Source of the DNA: CAZBWE01 sp964581905
Lineage (GTDB): Bacteria > Planctomycetota > Phycisphaerae > Sedimentisphaerales > Anaerobacaceae
DNA length: 48,804 bases
Reading direction: 5' to 3'
Assembly: GCA_964581905.1 (NCBI GenBank)
Contig: CAZOQJ010000004.1
Coordinates: forward strand, 1 to 48,804
The translations under genes were made by a program, and so were the position numbers. Under the pieces are notes generated by a model that searched no databases, was not told the DNA's origin, and saw only the letters and a program-made list of their open reading frames with translations. Of the stretch, positions 24,415 through 32,628 are shown piece after piece (the stretch's first letter is position 1; the number at the start of each line of letters is the position of its first letter).

Positions 24415-25656
24415 ATGATAAATATCAGCAAATTGTATTGTGGTGAAGTTACACCTGGCGACTGGATTCGTTATGGTGAAGAAGGTTCGGGCGGAGAAGT
24501 TGTGCCGAAAAGCGCTTCGCAGAGACGGCCTATCGTTGTGTGGAATATAACCAGAGCGTGTAATCTAAAGTGCGTGCATTGTTATAACGATAGCGGTGCT
24601 GACAGGGCCGACGATGAGCTGTCAACGAAAGAGGCAAAAAATGTATTGGATGACCTGGCGCAGTTCGGTGTACCGTCAGTTTTGTTTTCCGGCGGTGAGC
24701 CATTGATGAGGGATGACTTGTTCGAGCTGATTGATTACGCGGTCAAAAAAGGCCTTCGTACGGTGATTTCAACAAATGGCACGTTGATAGTAAAAGATGT
24801 GGCCAGCGAAATAAAGCATCATAAAGTTTCGTATGTTGGTATCAGTCTTGATGGGATAGGAGAGGTCAATGACGAGTTCAGGGGTGTTGCCGGCGCTTTT
24901 GACAGGGCGGTGAGAGGTATAAAGAACTGTCAGGATGCCGGAGTGCGAATTGGTCTTAGATTGACTTTGACCAAAAGGAATATCGAGGACTTGGAGAGTT
25001 GGTTCGATTTTTTCGAAGCCAATAATATTGAGCGGGCTTGCTTTTATCACTTCGTACCGAGTGGTAGAGGAAAGACTATGGCCGATGAAGGTCTTACGCA
25101 TTCTCAAACAAGAGATGCAGTTGATAAAATTTTAGCCCGGACAAAACAGCTCAAACAGGCAGGCAGAAAAACGGACATATTGACGGTCGATAACCATGTT
25201 GACGGTGTTTATTTATATCTGAAATTGCTTGAAGAAGAACCCAGCAGAGCGGATGAGGTCTGGAAATTATTGACCTGGAACGGTGGGGGACTGTACAGCA
25301 GCGGAGTTGGAATCGGCTGTATCGATTTTCACGGCAAGGTCCACCCCGACCAGTTCTGGGGGCATTATACTCTCGGCGATGTGCGGCAAAGACCATTTAG
25401 TCAAATATGGATGGATACGAGCGATGAGCTGCTTGGCGGGTTGAAGGAACGGCGAAGTTTTATAAAGGGCAGATGCCGAGTTTGTAAATTTTTTGATGGA
25501 TGCGGGGGGAGTTTGAGGGTGCGAGCAGATTTGCATTTTGGCGACCCCTGGGCGTCGGAGCCAGCGTGTTATTTGTCAGATGACGAAATTGGTTTAGATA
25601 AAGAAAAACAGGCAGAATTAAAAAACGCCGGCGAAATGTTCCTGATGCCTGATTAG
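24415..25656 (+). CDS. ahbC: 12,18-didecarboxysiroheme deacetylase AhbC (radical SAM)
   Basis: AhbC removes the acetate side chains from didecarboxysiroheme to form Fe-coproporphyrin III. The 413-residue protein begins with the AhbC-type INISKLYCGEVTPGDWIRYG. The 4Fe-4S motif is ACNLKCVHCYN, with LFSGGEPL for SAM binding. The VDNHVDGVYLYLKLLEEEP and WNGGGLYSSGVGIGCIDFHG stretches, the KVHPDQFWGHY segment, and the auxiliary-cluster cysteines in GRCRVCKFFDGCGGSLRVRA match AhbC. The stop is two bases from the convergent hemL stop. Confidence 0.93.
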   Translation: MINISKLYCGEVTPGDWIRYGEEGSGGEVVPKSASQRRPIVVWNITRACNLKCVHCYNDSGADRADDELSTKEAKNVLDDLAQFGVPSVLFSGGEPLMRDDLFELIDYAVKKGLRTVISTNGTLIVKDVASEIKHHKVSYVGISLDGIGEVNDEFRGVAGAFDRAVRGIKNCQDAGVRIGLRLTLTKRNIEDLESWFDFFEANNIERACFYHFVPSGRGKTMADEGLTHSQTRDAVDKILARTKQLKQAGRKTDILTVDNHVDGVYLYLKLLEEEPSRADEVWKLLTWNGGGLYSSGVGIGCIDFHGKVHPDQFWGHYTLGDVRQRPFSQIWMDTSDELLGGLKERRSFIKGRCRVCKFFDGCGGSLRVRADLHFGDPWASEPACYLSDDEIGLDKEKQAELKNAGEMFLMPD

Positions 25657-25657
25657 C

Positions 25658-26938
25658 TTAAAGCTCGGCCTTGCGAACGGCTGCGATTGTTTTGTCGATG
25701 TCACTTTGTTTGTGCTCGGTTGAAATAAAGCAGGCCTCGAACTGCGATGGTGGTAGATAGATTCTGGCCTTTAGCATAGCGGTATGAAATTTTGCGTACA
25801 TCGCCGTGTCGGACCTTGCCGCTGATGCGTGGTCGGTTACTTGGCCGGGATTAAAGAACAAAGTGAACATCGAACCGATGCGGTTTATGGTGTGTTTTAC
25901 CTGCCGTTTTTGAAGTTCCTGACTGATTCCATCGCAAAGTCTTTTGGTCGAACGTTCTAAGACGGAATAAGTTCCTTTTGTTTTGAGCAGTTTTAATGTA
26001 GCGATACCTGCGGCGACACAGACCGGGTTTCCTGAAAGGGTGCCTGCCTGATAGACCGGGCCTTGCGGGGCGAGTTTGTCCATAAGCTTTGCTTTTCCGG
26101 CGCAGGCACCTATAGGAAATCCGCCGCCGATTATTTTGCCTAAACAGGTCAGGTCCGCTCTTACACCGTAGAGTTCCGAGACACTGCCATATTTTATTCT
26201 AAAGCCGGTGATCACTTCGTCAAAGATTAGTATGCTTTTATGTTTGTTACACAATTTTCTAATAGTTTTCAAGAAGCCGCTTTTTGGCAACACCACTCCC
26301 ATATTCCCCGCAACCGGCTCAACTATTACGGCTGCAATTTTTTCTTTGTATTTATTAAAAGCTTTTTCGAGCATATCGACATTGTTGTAAGGCAGCAGGA
26401 TTGTATGTTTCGTGAAATCTTTTGGGACGCCCGGGCTGGACGGTACACCGAAAGTCATTGCGCCGGAGCCGGCCGCCACGAGCATGTGGTCAACGTGGCC
26501 GTGATAACAGCCGATGAATTTGATAACCTTATCTCGTCCCGTACAGCCGCGCGCAAGCCGGATGGCGGTCATAACTGCCTCGGTGCCGGAATTAACCAGG
26601 CGGACTTTTTCAACGGAGTCGATGGCCTGGACGAGCATCTTAGCGAGCTGCGTTTCAAGCTCGGTGGGGATTCCGAAGCTGGTTCCTTTGGCCATTACTT
26701 TTTTTACCCGGTCAAGGACCTCAGCTTTTGCATGGCCGAGTATCATCGGCCCCCAGGAAAGACAGTAGTCAATGTACCTGTTGCCATCGGCGTCATATAG
26801 ATACTGGCCTTTTGCCTTTTGGATGAATATTGGCTTTTTGCCAACGGCTTTGAAGGCACGGACGGGACTATTGACACCGCCGGGTATTACTTTTATTGCA
26901 TCCAGAAAAAGTTTGTTGCTTTTGTGAAATTTGCTCAT
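25658..26938 (-). CDS. hemL: Glutamate-1-semialdehyde 2,1-aminomutase
   Basis: HemL is a PLP enzyme that converts glutamate-1-semialdehyde to 5-aminolevulinate. At 426 residues it is full length. It begins with FLDAIKVIPGGVNSPVRAFK, contains LVNSGTEAVMTAIRLARG, IFDEVITGFRIKYG and the PLP-binding Lys268 in LTCLGKIIGGGFPIGA, and ends with the small C-terminal domain. It is downstream of the cobA-hemD fusion on the same strand (14-base gap, with AGGA overlapping that gene's stop), giving a minus-strand cobA/hemD-hemL operon convergent with the ahbC operon. Confidence 0.97.
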   Translation of the reverse strand: MSKFHKSNKLFLDAIKVIPGGVNSPVRAFKAVGKKPIFIQKAKGQYLYDADGNRYIDYCLSWGPMILGHAKAEVLDRVKKVMAKGTSFGIPTELETQLAKMLVQAIDSVEKVRLVNSGTEAVMTAIRLARGCTGRDKVIKFIGCYHGHVDHMLVAAGSGAMTFGVPSSPGVPKDFTKHTILLPYNNVDMLEKAFNKYKEKIAAVIVEPVAGNMGVVLPKSGFLKTIRKLCNKHKSILIFDEVITGFRIKYGSVSELYGVRADLTCLGKIIGGGFPIGACAGKAKLMDKLAPQGPVYQAGTLSGNPVCVAAGIATLKLLKTKGTYSVLERSTKRLCDGISQELQKRQVKHTINRIGSMFTLFFNPGQVTDHASAARSDTAMYAKFHTAMLKARIYLPPSQFEACFISTEHKQSDIDKTIAAVRKAEL

Positions 26939-26952
26939 TTGGATTTTGTTTC

Positions 26953-28368
26953 CTATGCGTCACGCGGCCGGGGCATAAGCTTAGCATCGATGCCGTGTTT
27001 TTTTGCTTCGGCCAGTGTTGGAGAACCGAGGCAGTAGATTTTAGTGTTCGAAGGTACTCGGCCGAATTTATTCACAAATGCTCTGACAACAGAACCGCTC
27101 GTAAAAAGTATTATATCGATATAATCAAAATCAACTTCAGCCGGCTCTATTTCGATAGTTTTATAGACGGGAATAACTTCAACCGCTGCACCGAATCGGG
27201 TGAGACCTTCGGGCAATTCGTATGAGGCGACTTCGGCTCGTGGAATAAGCACTTTCTTGTTTTTTATATCTAAAGAGCTGAATTTTTCAAGCAGGCCTGC
27301 GCTCGATTCGTTATCCTCCACAGGACGCCTTCCGGCGGGTACCAAGTCAGCCGATATGCCGCGAGCGAAAAGCTCAGCAGCAGTGGTCTTACCTATGGCG
27401 GCAACTTTTACCCCGGATAGATTTCTTGCGTCGAGACCAGACAGATGCAATTGTTCGAAGAAGAACCGGACGCCATTGGGGCTGGTAAATATCAGCCAGT
27501 CGAAAGTTTGAAGCTGTTCTATTACTTTTTCGAGGTGTGAATAATCATCCAGAGCTATGCACTTGACGAGCGGGCGATGTACAATGGTGCCGAGGTGCTT
27601 GTATTTCTCGGGATGTGTGCCAGGGACAAGCACTTTTGGTTTGCCGGCGAGCCAGTTCAGTTTTTGATGCAGGCTTACAACTCTGCCAACAATAAAGACG
27701 GCAGGAGGTTTAAGATTGGCATTTTGAACGGTCTGAACAAAGTTTTCAAGAGTGCCGGTAATGACCCTCTGGTTGTAGAAGGTGCCGTTTTCGATAGCGG
27801 CAATTTCAGTTTTGTTCGGCCAGCCGGCTTTGAGGAGCGAGTCAACGATGTTTTGAATATTGGCCACACCCATAAGAAAAATAATGGTTCCAGCCTTGGG
27901 TATCTCTATTTCTTTATCGTCTCGGCGATGTCCGGTTACGATAGCGACATTGGAGGTAAAGTCGCGGTGTGTAGGCGGGATTCCGGCGTATGATGGCCCG
28001 GCCAGCGCGCTGGTGACGCCGGGCACGACTTCGAAATCTATTTTTGCCTCGGTGCAGGCCTCGGCTTCCTCGCCTCCCCGGCCAAATAGAAATGGGTCAC
28101 CGCCTTTGAGACGGACAACGATTTTGTTTTCTTTTGCTTTTTCAATCAGAAGCTCATTTACCTTTTCCTGAGGAAGGGTATGTTTGCCGGCGTGTTTGCC
28201 GACAGGTATTAGCTCAGCGGCTGGTTTGGCCAGCGGCAGCAGTTCCGGCGGTATAAGGTGGTCGTAGAGAATGACGTCGGCCTGGCATACCAACTGATAG
28301 CCCTTTAAGGTGATAAGCTCTGCGTCCCCCGGCCCGGCTCCAACAAGATAGATTTTTCCTTTCGGCAT
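26953..28368 (-). CDS. cobA-hemD: Uroporphyrinogen III C-methyltransferase / uroporphyrinogen III synthase fusion
   Basis: Residues 1 to about 240 form a SUMT (CobA/CysG-A) methyltransferase. Visible motifs are KIYLVGAGPGDAELITLKG, ADVILYDHL, RLKGGDPFLFGRGGEEAEA and PAVFIVGRVV. It methylates uroporphyrinogen III at C2 and C7 to precorrin-2. The C-terminal half is a HemD domain (WLIFTSPNGVRFFFEQL, VAAIGKTTAAELFARGI, KKVLIPRAEVASYELPEGL, ILFTSGSVVRAFVNKF) that cyclises hydroxymethylbilane. I use ATG 28368 (MPKGKIYL) rather than an in-frame TTG at 28404. It is transcribed divergently from ahbA, 75 bases apart. A CysG-type dehydrogenase/ferrochelatase domain is absent, so another enzyme must make siroheme. 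Confidence 0.94.
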   Translation of the reverse strand: MPKGKIYLVGAGPGDAELITLKGYQLVCQADVILYDHLIPPELLPLAKPAAELIPVGKHAGKHTLPQEKVNELLIEKAKENKIVVRLKGGDPFLFGRGGEEAEACTEAKIDFEVVPGVTSALAGPSYAGIPPTHRDFTSNVAIVTGHRRDDKEIEIPKAGTIIFLMGVANIQNIVDSLLKAGWPNKTEIAAIENGTFYNQRVITGTLENFVQTVQNANLKPPAVFIVGRVVSLHQKLNWLAGKPKVLVPGTHPEKYKHLGTIVHRPLVKCIALDDYSHLEKVIEQLQTFDWLIFTSPNGVRFFFEQLHLSGLDARNLSGVKVAAIGKTTAAELFARGISADLVPAGRRPVEDNESSAGLLEKFSSLDIKNKKVLIPRAEVASYELPEGLTRFGAAVEVIPVYKTIEIEPAEVDFDYIDIILFTSGSVVRAFVNKFGRVPSNTKIYCLGSPTLAEAKKHGIDAKLMPRPRDA

Positions 28369-28443
28369 TGAGTCTTGTATAGTGATTTGGTACACTACGG
28401 TCAAGCGAAAAGATAGGATTGTTCAGGAGTTGAAAGGTTCTTG

Positions 28444-28905
28444 ATGGACAAAAACGACTCACGGATACTGCGAGAGCTTCAGGATAATTTTCCTCTAAGT
28501 GAAAGACCCTACAACGTCATAGCGGACAGGTTGCAGATTTCAACTGAGCAGCTTTGGGAAAGAATTCAGAGAATGCTCGATGAGGGAGTAATTCGCCGGC
28601 TGGGGGCAAGCTTCGATTCCAATAAACTTGGCTACAGCAGTACATTGGTTGCGGTAAGCGTTGAGCCGGGACAAATTGGCCGTGCAGCGGAAATAATAGG
28701 TCAATTTCCTGAAGTAACCCATAGCTATCTTCGCAGCGATGTTTTCAATATCTGGTTTACTATCATTGCAGTCGATAATCAGAGAATTGAGAATATTCTT
28801 GAACAAATCCGCGCATCTTTATCACTTAAAAATTCACAGGTTCTTAATCTGCCTGTGGAGCGACTCTTTAAGCTTGATGCCCGTTTCGATACCAGAGATA
28901 CATAA
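28444..28905 (+). CDS. ahbA: Siroheme decarboxylase subunit AhbA (Lrp/AsnC-like)
   Basis: The partner of AhbB in siroheme decarboxylation. At 153 residues it shows the AhbA pattern: FPLSERPYNVIADRLQIS, VIRRLGASFDSNKLGYSSTL, a THSYLRSDVFNIWFTIIAV segment, and the C-terminal VLNLPVERLFKLD. It has an N-terminal winged-helix and an AsnC-like domain. I start at ATG 28444, with GAAAGG upstream; the TTG at 28441 is less likely. Unlike most ahbA-ahbB pairs it is not adjacent to ahbB but alone on the plus strand, divergent from cobA-hemD and convergent with ccsA. Confidence 0.9.
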   Translation: MDKNDSRILRELQDNFPLSERPYNVIADRLQISTEQLWERIQRMLDEGVIRRLGASFDSNKLGYSSTLVAVSVEPGQIGRAAEIIGQFPEVTHSYLRSDVFNIWFTIIAVDNQRIENILEQIRASLSLKNSQVLNLPVERLFKLDARFDTRDT

Positions 28906-28913
28906 ATAGCAAG

Positions 28914-29738
28914 CTAAGTAGCGTAACTGTGCAGGCCGGCGAAGAGTCGTGATAAATTGACCCAGAGCAGTGTTATTACAATCACAACGGCACCTAAAAT
29001 TGCGAGGCAGCTTCCGAGACGCGGATACTTTTTGCCGAACATATATCTTACATGGAAATATTCCACATATACCAGCCATGAGACGAGTCCCCAAAGTTCC
29101 TTAGGGTCCCAGTCCCAATAGTCACCCCAGGCAAGTTTGCCCCACCAGCTTCCTGTAATCAAGCCTAACGTCAAGAGTGGAAAACCAAGACAAATCATTC
29201 TGTACGTGCCTTTTTCATAAAGGATGAGAGAAGAGTCGGTGTTATCCCCGGTGGTTTTGAGTTGATATAGTGCCTGCACCGCCGCTTTTGCCATTATCAC
29301 ATAAGCGAGCAGATATACCGCTACATGTGGGGCGAACAGCCAGCATTGTAAAGCAGGCGGAAGATGCTGCGGCCTGGCAGAAAATACGAAACCGGCAGGA
29401 ACCAATACAATGGCTCCAATCAGCATATCCGCTGCCTCGCCTCCGACACGGAGTAAACGCCTGCAAAAAATCGATAGTGGGTAAACCACCATTGCCATAG
29501 CCAGGAAAACTTCGAAAAGATTCTGAAATGGTACGTGGCGAACGTGATACCAGCGGTAGCCAAAAGATGCGGCTGCGACAATAAAGCCGGCCAGATAAAG
29601 GACCTGAGCGGCCTTTCCTCCTTCGCCAAGGCTACGGAGGACAAGTTTTCTGCCTGCGATGCGAGCGATAAATGCGAAAATGTAAGCTGCAATCGTCAGG
29701 TAAATTAATAGACCCTGATATGTATATTTTATTTCCAT
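28914..29738 (-). CDS. ccsA: Cytochrome c biogenesis protein CcsA (System II, ResC type)
   Basis: CcsA forms, with CcsB/ResB, the heme-lyase complex that attaches heme to apocytochrome c outside the cytoplasmic membrane. The 274-residue protein has about eight helices and the diagnostic tryptophan-rich WWD loop, LAWGDYWDWDPKELWGLVSW. His residues that coordinate heme are seen in APHVAVYLLAY and HSYAT. A peptide LVLRSLGEGGKAA near the N-terminus comes from a repeat element (29616-29645). ccsA follows resB with five bases between them, so the two form an operon. Cytochrome maturation genes beside the heme cluster make biological sense. Confidence 0.92.
   Translation of the reverse strand: MEIKYTYQGLLIYLTIAAYIFAFIARIAGRKLVLRSLGEGGKAAQVLYLAGFIVAAASFGYRWYHVRHVPFQNLFEVFLAMAMVVYPLSIFCRRLLRVGGEAADMLIGAIVLVPAGFVFSARPQHLPPALQCWLFAPHVAVYLLAYVIMAKAAVQALYQLKTTGDNTDSSLILYEKGTYRMICLGFPLLTLGLITGSWWGKLAWGDYWDWDPKELWGLVSWLVYVEYFHVRYMFGKKYPRLGSCLAILGAVVIVITLLWVNLSRLFAGLHSYAT
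29616..29645. repeat. REP-like core inside ccsA
   Basis: TCCTCCTTCGCCAAGGC followed by TACGGAGGACAAG matches the core words of the REP-like repeats at 11548-11707 and 18240-18335, here in compact form. It is read in frame as the LVLRSLGEGGK peptide of CcsA, in a loop between helices. Confidence 0.6.
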
Positions 29739-29743
29739 TGCAT

Positions 29744-30793
29744 CTATGACTTATTTTTTTCCTTTTGTTTTAACCTGTTGACTACGTGTCTGAGCCAAAA
29801 ATGCCAGATTACACCAAGGCAAAGCATCCAATAGCCGGCATATACACAATACAGACCCGAATCAGATGTTACTGAAAGAATAGTATATTTGCCGTCTTCA
29901 GCGTCATACGAATGCTGGTAAAAATGGTATCCGCCGTAGTGCAGCGGGTGATTTACTTCAATTGTTTTATTTATTACTTCTTTGCCATTTTTCATGACCA
30001 CTACTTCACTTAAAAAATCCCGTATTACTCGAGGCCCCTGCGATACGTAACTTAGTTGCAGTGCCTCGTCACCCTGCTCGAAGTCAGGAAAAAGCTCGAA
30101 GACATAACGTGTGTGTTTGCTGCCGTCAGGCTGTTTAATTTCGACCTGGACAGCCGGGTTGAAACCGGTTTCTTCTTCGTCCGTAACAACTCTTTGGCCA
30201 TCCAACATGCGTATCTTAAGATTTCTGAAGGTGCGGAGAACAGTGATTTCGTTTTTTCCCTGTCCAAGAGAGACCGTCTGCCCAGCTTCGGCAGGAAGCT
30301 GCAGGTGCTGGTCATCGGCCGTTATGATATTTAGTAGTGAGGTCGATGGTTTATCATAGTACTTGATGCGAAAATCTTTAAGCTTGATAGTAAAGGGCAA
30401 TTCAACTAATGGCTGCATGAAGTCATCTGAAAATAGATGCTTTTCTTCAAATCCTTCTTCAATAATCATGTACGCGTTAGGTATCTTGTGACTGCCGAAG
30501 AGCCGATAGGCCAGTCGATGTCCTGATTCCGAACTCCACATTGCTCCAGCCAGGATTAGTAAGCAGCTGGCGTGAATCACAAACAGCCCCGGCCTGCGCA
30601 ACAGACTTCGGAACCTCATAAAGCCAATTACTATGAGAACGAAGAATCCGGAGAAGTAGAATTGAAGAGCAATCGAGTTAAAGAGCAACTTGGCTTTTTC
30701 CGCCCCGTAGAAAGCCCCCAGAACAGACAGCAGTGCGAATATCCCAATGGTTACCAGGGCCAGCCACATTATGCTTCGAGCAACTTTACTCAT
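29744..30793 (-). CDS. resB: Cytochrome c biogenesis protein ResB (CcsB)
   Basis: ResB is the partner of CcsA in System II cytochrome c assembly. The 349-residue protein has three N-terminal helices (about 10-30, 40-60, 70-88), a large extracytoplasmic domain, and a C-terminal helix (YCVYAGYWMLCLGVIWHFWL). ResB-type motifs are the IEVNHPLHYGGYHFYQHSYD stretch and a conserved LYxVYxGY-like end. It lies upstream of ccsA with five bases between. AGAGG precedes the ATG. The thiol-reduction partners (CcdA, ResA) are not in the window. Confidence 0.9.
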   Translation of the reverse strand: MSKVARSIMWLALVTIGIFALLSVLGAFYGAEKAKLLFNSIALQFYFSGFFVLIVIGFMRFRSLLRRPGLFVIHASCLLILAGAMWSSESGHRLAYRLFGSHKIPNAYMIIEEGFEEKHLFSDDFMQPLVELPFTIKLKDFRIKYYDKPSTSLLNIITADDQHLQLPAEAGQTVSLGQGKNEITVLRTFRNLKIRMLDGQRVVTDEEETGFNPAVQVEIKQPDGSKHTRYVFELFPDFEQGDEALQLSYVSQGPRVIRDFLSEVVVMKNGKEVINKTIEVNHPLHYGGYHFYQHSYDAEDGKYTILSVTSDSGLYCVYAGYWMLCLGVIWHFWLRHVVNRLKQKEKNKS

Positions 30794-30918
30794 TTTGCCT
30801 CTATTTTTTTAACTGTTTTTGCTGCTGTCAGCTCATTATAGGGGAGTTGGGCCTCGAAAACCACGTTTTTTAAGGTTCGCTGATAGTGGACCGGCAAGAA
30901 TTAGATTTTTACAAATAC

Positions 30919-32052
30919 TTAGTCCTGGTCAACAAGGACGCCATTCCAGAGTTCGTCAAAGGCCTTGGTGAAAAGATTTGCAATGTCAGAATTACGGATA
31001 ACAACCACATTCTCATCGTTTTCTTCATTTGCGGAGAGCGTCCAATTGTAAGACCCAAGGATGACTTTTTTGTTATCGATAATACCGACCTTATGATGAA
31101 GTTTGGCAACTGTGTTTTCAATCTTGACCGGGACCCCGAGCTTTTTCAGCGTTGAATAGGCGGACCAGTACTGACACTGTTTTCCTTCTAGACCAACCCT
31201 GACCTTAACTTTGGGCTGGTTTGTCGGTGCATGGTCTATGTATTTCACGGCATTGAAACGATTAATCAGTCCAGATAGAAGGGGTGAATTTGAGCCGAAG
31301 GTAAACATCATGACATCCAAGGTTTCTTTTGCACCAAGAACGGTTTTCAGAAGGTAATCATCAGGGTCATTATCGGGAGAGAATAGAACCGTAAGACGGG
31401 TATTTCCTATTCGATATGTTTTTATTTCCTGTGTCGGCTGCTTATTGCCAAAAGTGCCGGACAGCAATTCATCGAATTCTTCCTGATAACGGTCGAGGAT
31501 TTCAAAATAAGCTTTTCTTACGCCTTTAAAGTGAAGAGCCAAAATGTGATTGTAGTGTCGCCGTGTACCGGTATCAGTGAAATTCGTCGAGCCCGTGAGT
31601 AAAGCGGCGGTATCTTTATCCTTATCACGAATAACGAATTTATTGTGGAAAATGGCTGGGTTGCGGTCTGCCTGAATGGAGATGTTTTCAGTGTTTAAAA
31701 ATTCCGCAAATGTATTCAGATTGTCGGAATTTGGCGTCAAATAACTTGCTTCAACGATGATCCGGACTTTCAATCCACGCTGTGCAGCCCTGATAACAGC
31801 TTCTTTGATAGGATTTGAAGTTGTGTTAATTTCCCCTGAGCGCAGCTCCTGAACTGCAATATCCAGGCTTGCCTGTGCATCATCTATAAAGCGCACAATT
31901 TCCTTTTCGAGCACGTAGTTTTCCTGTGTTAAATTTTCCTTAGTGCTTATGTATATCTCGATTCGATTATTCTCGAAGCTCTCGGCAAAGAGGATGTGGC
32001 AGCTCAATAATACACCGACGGCAAAACCGATGAAATAGATTTTATTCTTCAT
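30919..32052 (-). CDS. Exported phospholipase D-like protein (two HKD motifs)
   Basis: A 377-residue protein with a signal peptide (KIYFIGFAVGVLLSCHILFA, cut after about residue 24). Two HxK(x4)D motifs are present: HNKFVIRD with H136, K138 and D143, and LHHKVGIIDNKKVILGSYNW with H319, K321 and D326. This is the bilobed PLD fold used by phospholipases, cardiolipin synthases and Nuc-type endonucleases; the substrate is not clear from sequence. Export suggests an extracellular nuclease or phospholipase. It appears to be a single-gene unit. Confidence 0.85.
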   Translation of the reverse strand: MKNKIYFIGFAVGVLLSCHILFAESFENNRIEIYISTKENLTQENYVLEKEIVRFIDDAQASLDIAVQELRSGEINTTSNPIKEAVIRAAQRGLKVRIIVEASYLTPNSDNLNTFAEFLNTENISIQADRNPAIFHNKFVIRDKDKDTAALLTGSTNFTDTGTRRHYNHILALHFKGVRKAYFEILDRYQEEFDELLSGTFGNKQPTQEIKTYRIGNTRLTVLFSPDNDPDDYLLKTVLGAKETLDVMMFTFGSNSPLLSGLINRFNAVKYIDHAPTNQPKVKVRVGLEGKQCQYWSAYSTLKKLGVPVKIENTVAKLHHKVGIIDNKKVILGSYNWTLSANEENDENVVVIRNSDIANLFTKAFDELWNGVLVDQD

Positions 32053-32230
32053 CTTTCCGACCTTTCAAAATATTTACCTATAGGTTAGAGAGGAACTTAC
32101 AGGTAAAGTAGATTTTGTTAATTCATACCGCTTTTCCTTGAATTTTACATTAACCGGAGAGTATTTCAAGGGCGCTTCAGGAAAAATTCTCACTGGTTCT
32201 CAGCCCCCAATTTGCTTTGCAAAAAATGGC

Positions 32231-32407
32231 GGAGAGGGCGGGATTCCAGGCTTTGCCTTAGAACCCAAATTTGCCGGAGGCAAATTTCCATAGGGGCTCT
32301 GCCCCTCTGGCGTCGCTTCGCTCCTGTCACCCCGACGACGTGGGAAAATCCTTTTCCCACACCCTTTGGGGGTTCGAATCCCACCTACCCAAAGTAGGCA
32401 GCACATC
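32231..32407. repeat. Hairpin-rich element bounded by a tRNA-Ser 3'-end duplicate
   Basis: 32231-32246 (GGAGAGGGCGGGATTC) repeats the 3' end of tRNA-Ser exactly as it stands at 32408-32423. Between the copies lies a string of short hairpins: TTTGCCGGAGGCAAA, AGGGGCTCTGCCCCT, GCGTCGCTTCGC, and GTGGGAAAATCCTTTTCCCAC. A T-arm-like GGTTCGAATCCC also occurs near 32371, without the rest of a tRNA. The boundary duplication recalls an attachment site or a slippage event. No protein gene is credible here. Confidence 0.65.
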
Positions 32408-32497
32408 GGAGAGGGCGGGATTCGAACCCGCGGTACGGGTTTATACCCATACGACGGTTTAGCAAACCGTTGCCTTCAGCCACTCGGCCACCTCTCC
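32408..32497 (-). tRNA. tRNA-Ser (anticodon GCU)
   Basis: The minus strand reads GGAGAGGTGGCCGAGTGGC at the 5' end (acceptor and D arm). The anticodon stem-loop is ACGGTTTGCTAAACCGT with GCU at positions 34-36. A long variable arm, typical of serine tRNAs, follows. The T arm GCGGGTTCGAATCCCGC leads into CCTCTCC. The acceptor stem pairs fully. CCA is not encoded. The gene is 90 nt. Confidence 0.95.
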
Positions 32498-32515
32498 AAA
32501 TTACGAGTAAGCAGT

Positions 32516-32544
32516 AATCTACAACTTGTAAGTTAAGATTGCAA
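32516..32544 (-). promoter_or_regulatory. Promoter of tRNA-Ser
   Basis: On the minus strand: TTGCAA, a 17-base spacer, TAGATT, located 19 bases upstream of the mature tRNA 5' end. The -35 and -10 have four consensus matches each. Confidence 0.45.
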
Positions 32545-32628
32545 GAAGATAAGCTCAGAAGTGCAGTTTTTTACTATAATTTCACGAGAACTGCCGGCAG
32601 TGAGTATCTCGACGAATCCATAGTTAAC

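Noticed and set aside
32368..32391. T-arm-like GGTTCGAATCCC that could signal a second tRNA
   Set aside because: No matching acceptor stem, D arm or anticodon loop is found within reach; at best a fragment.
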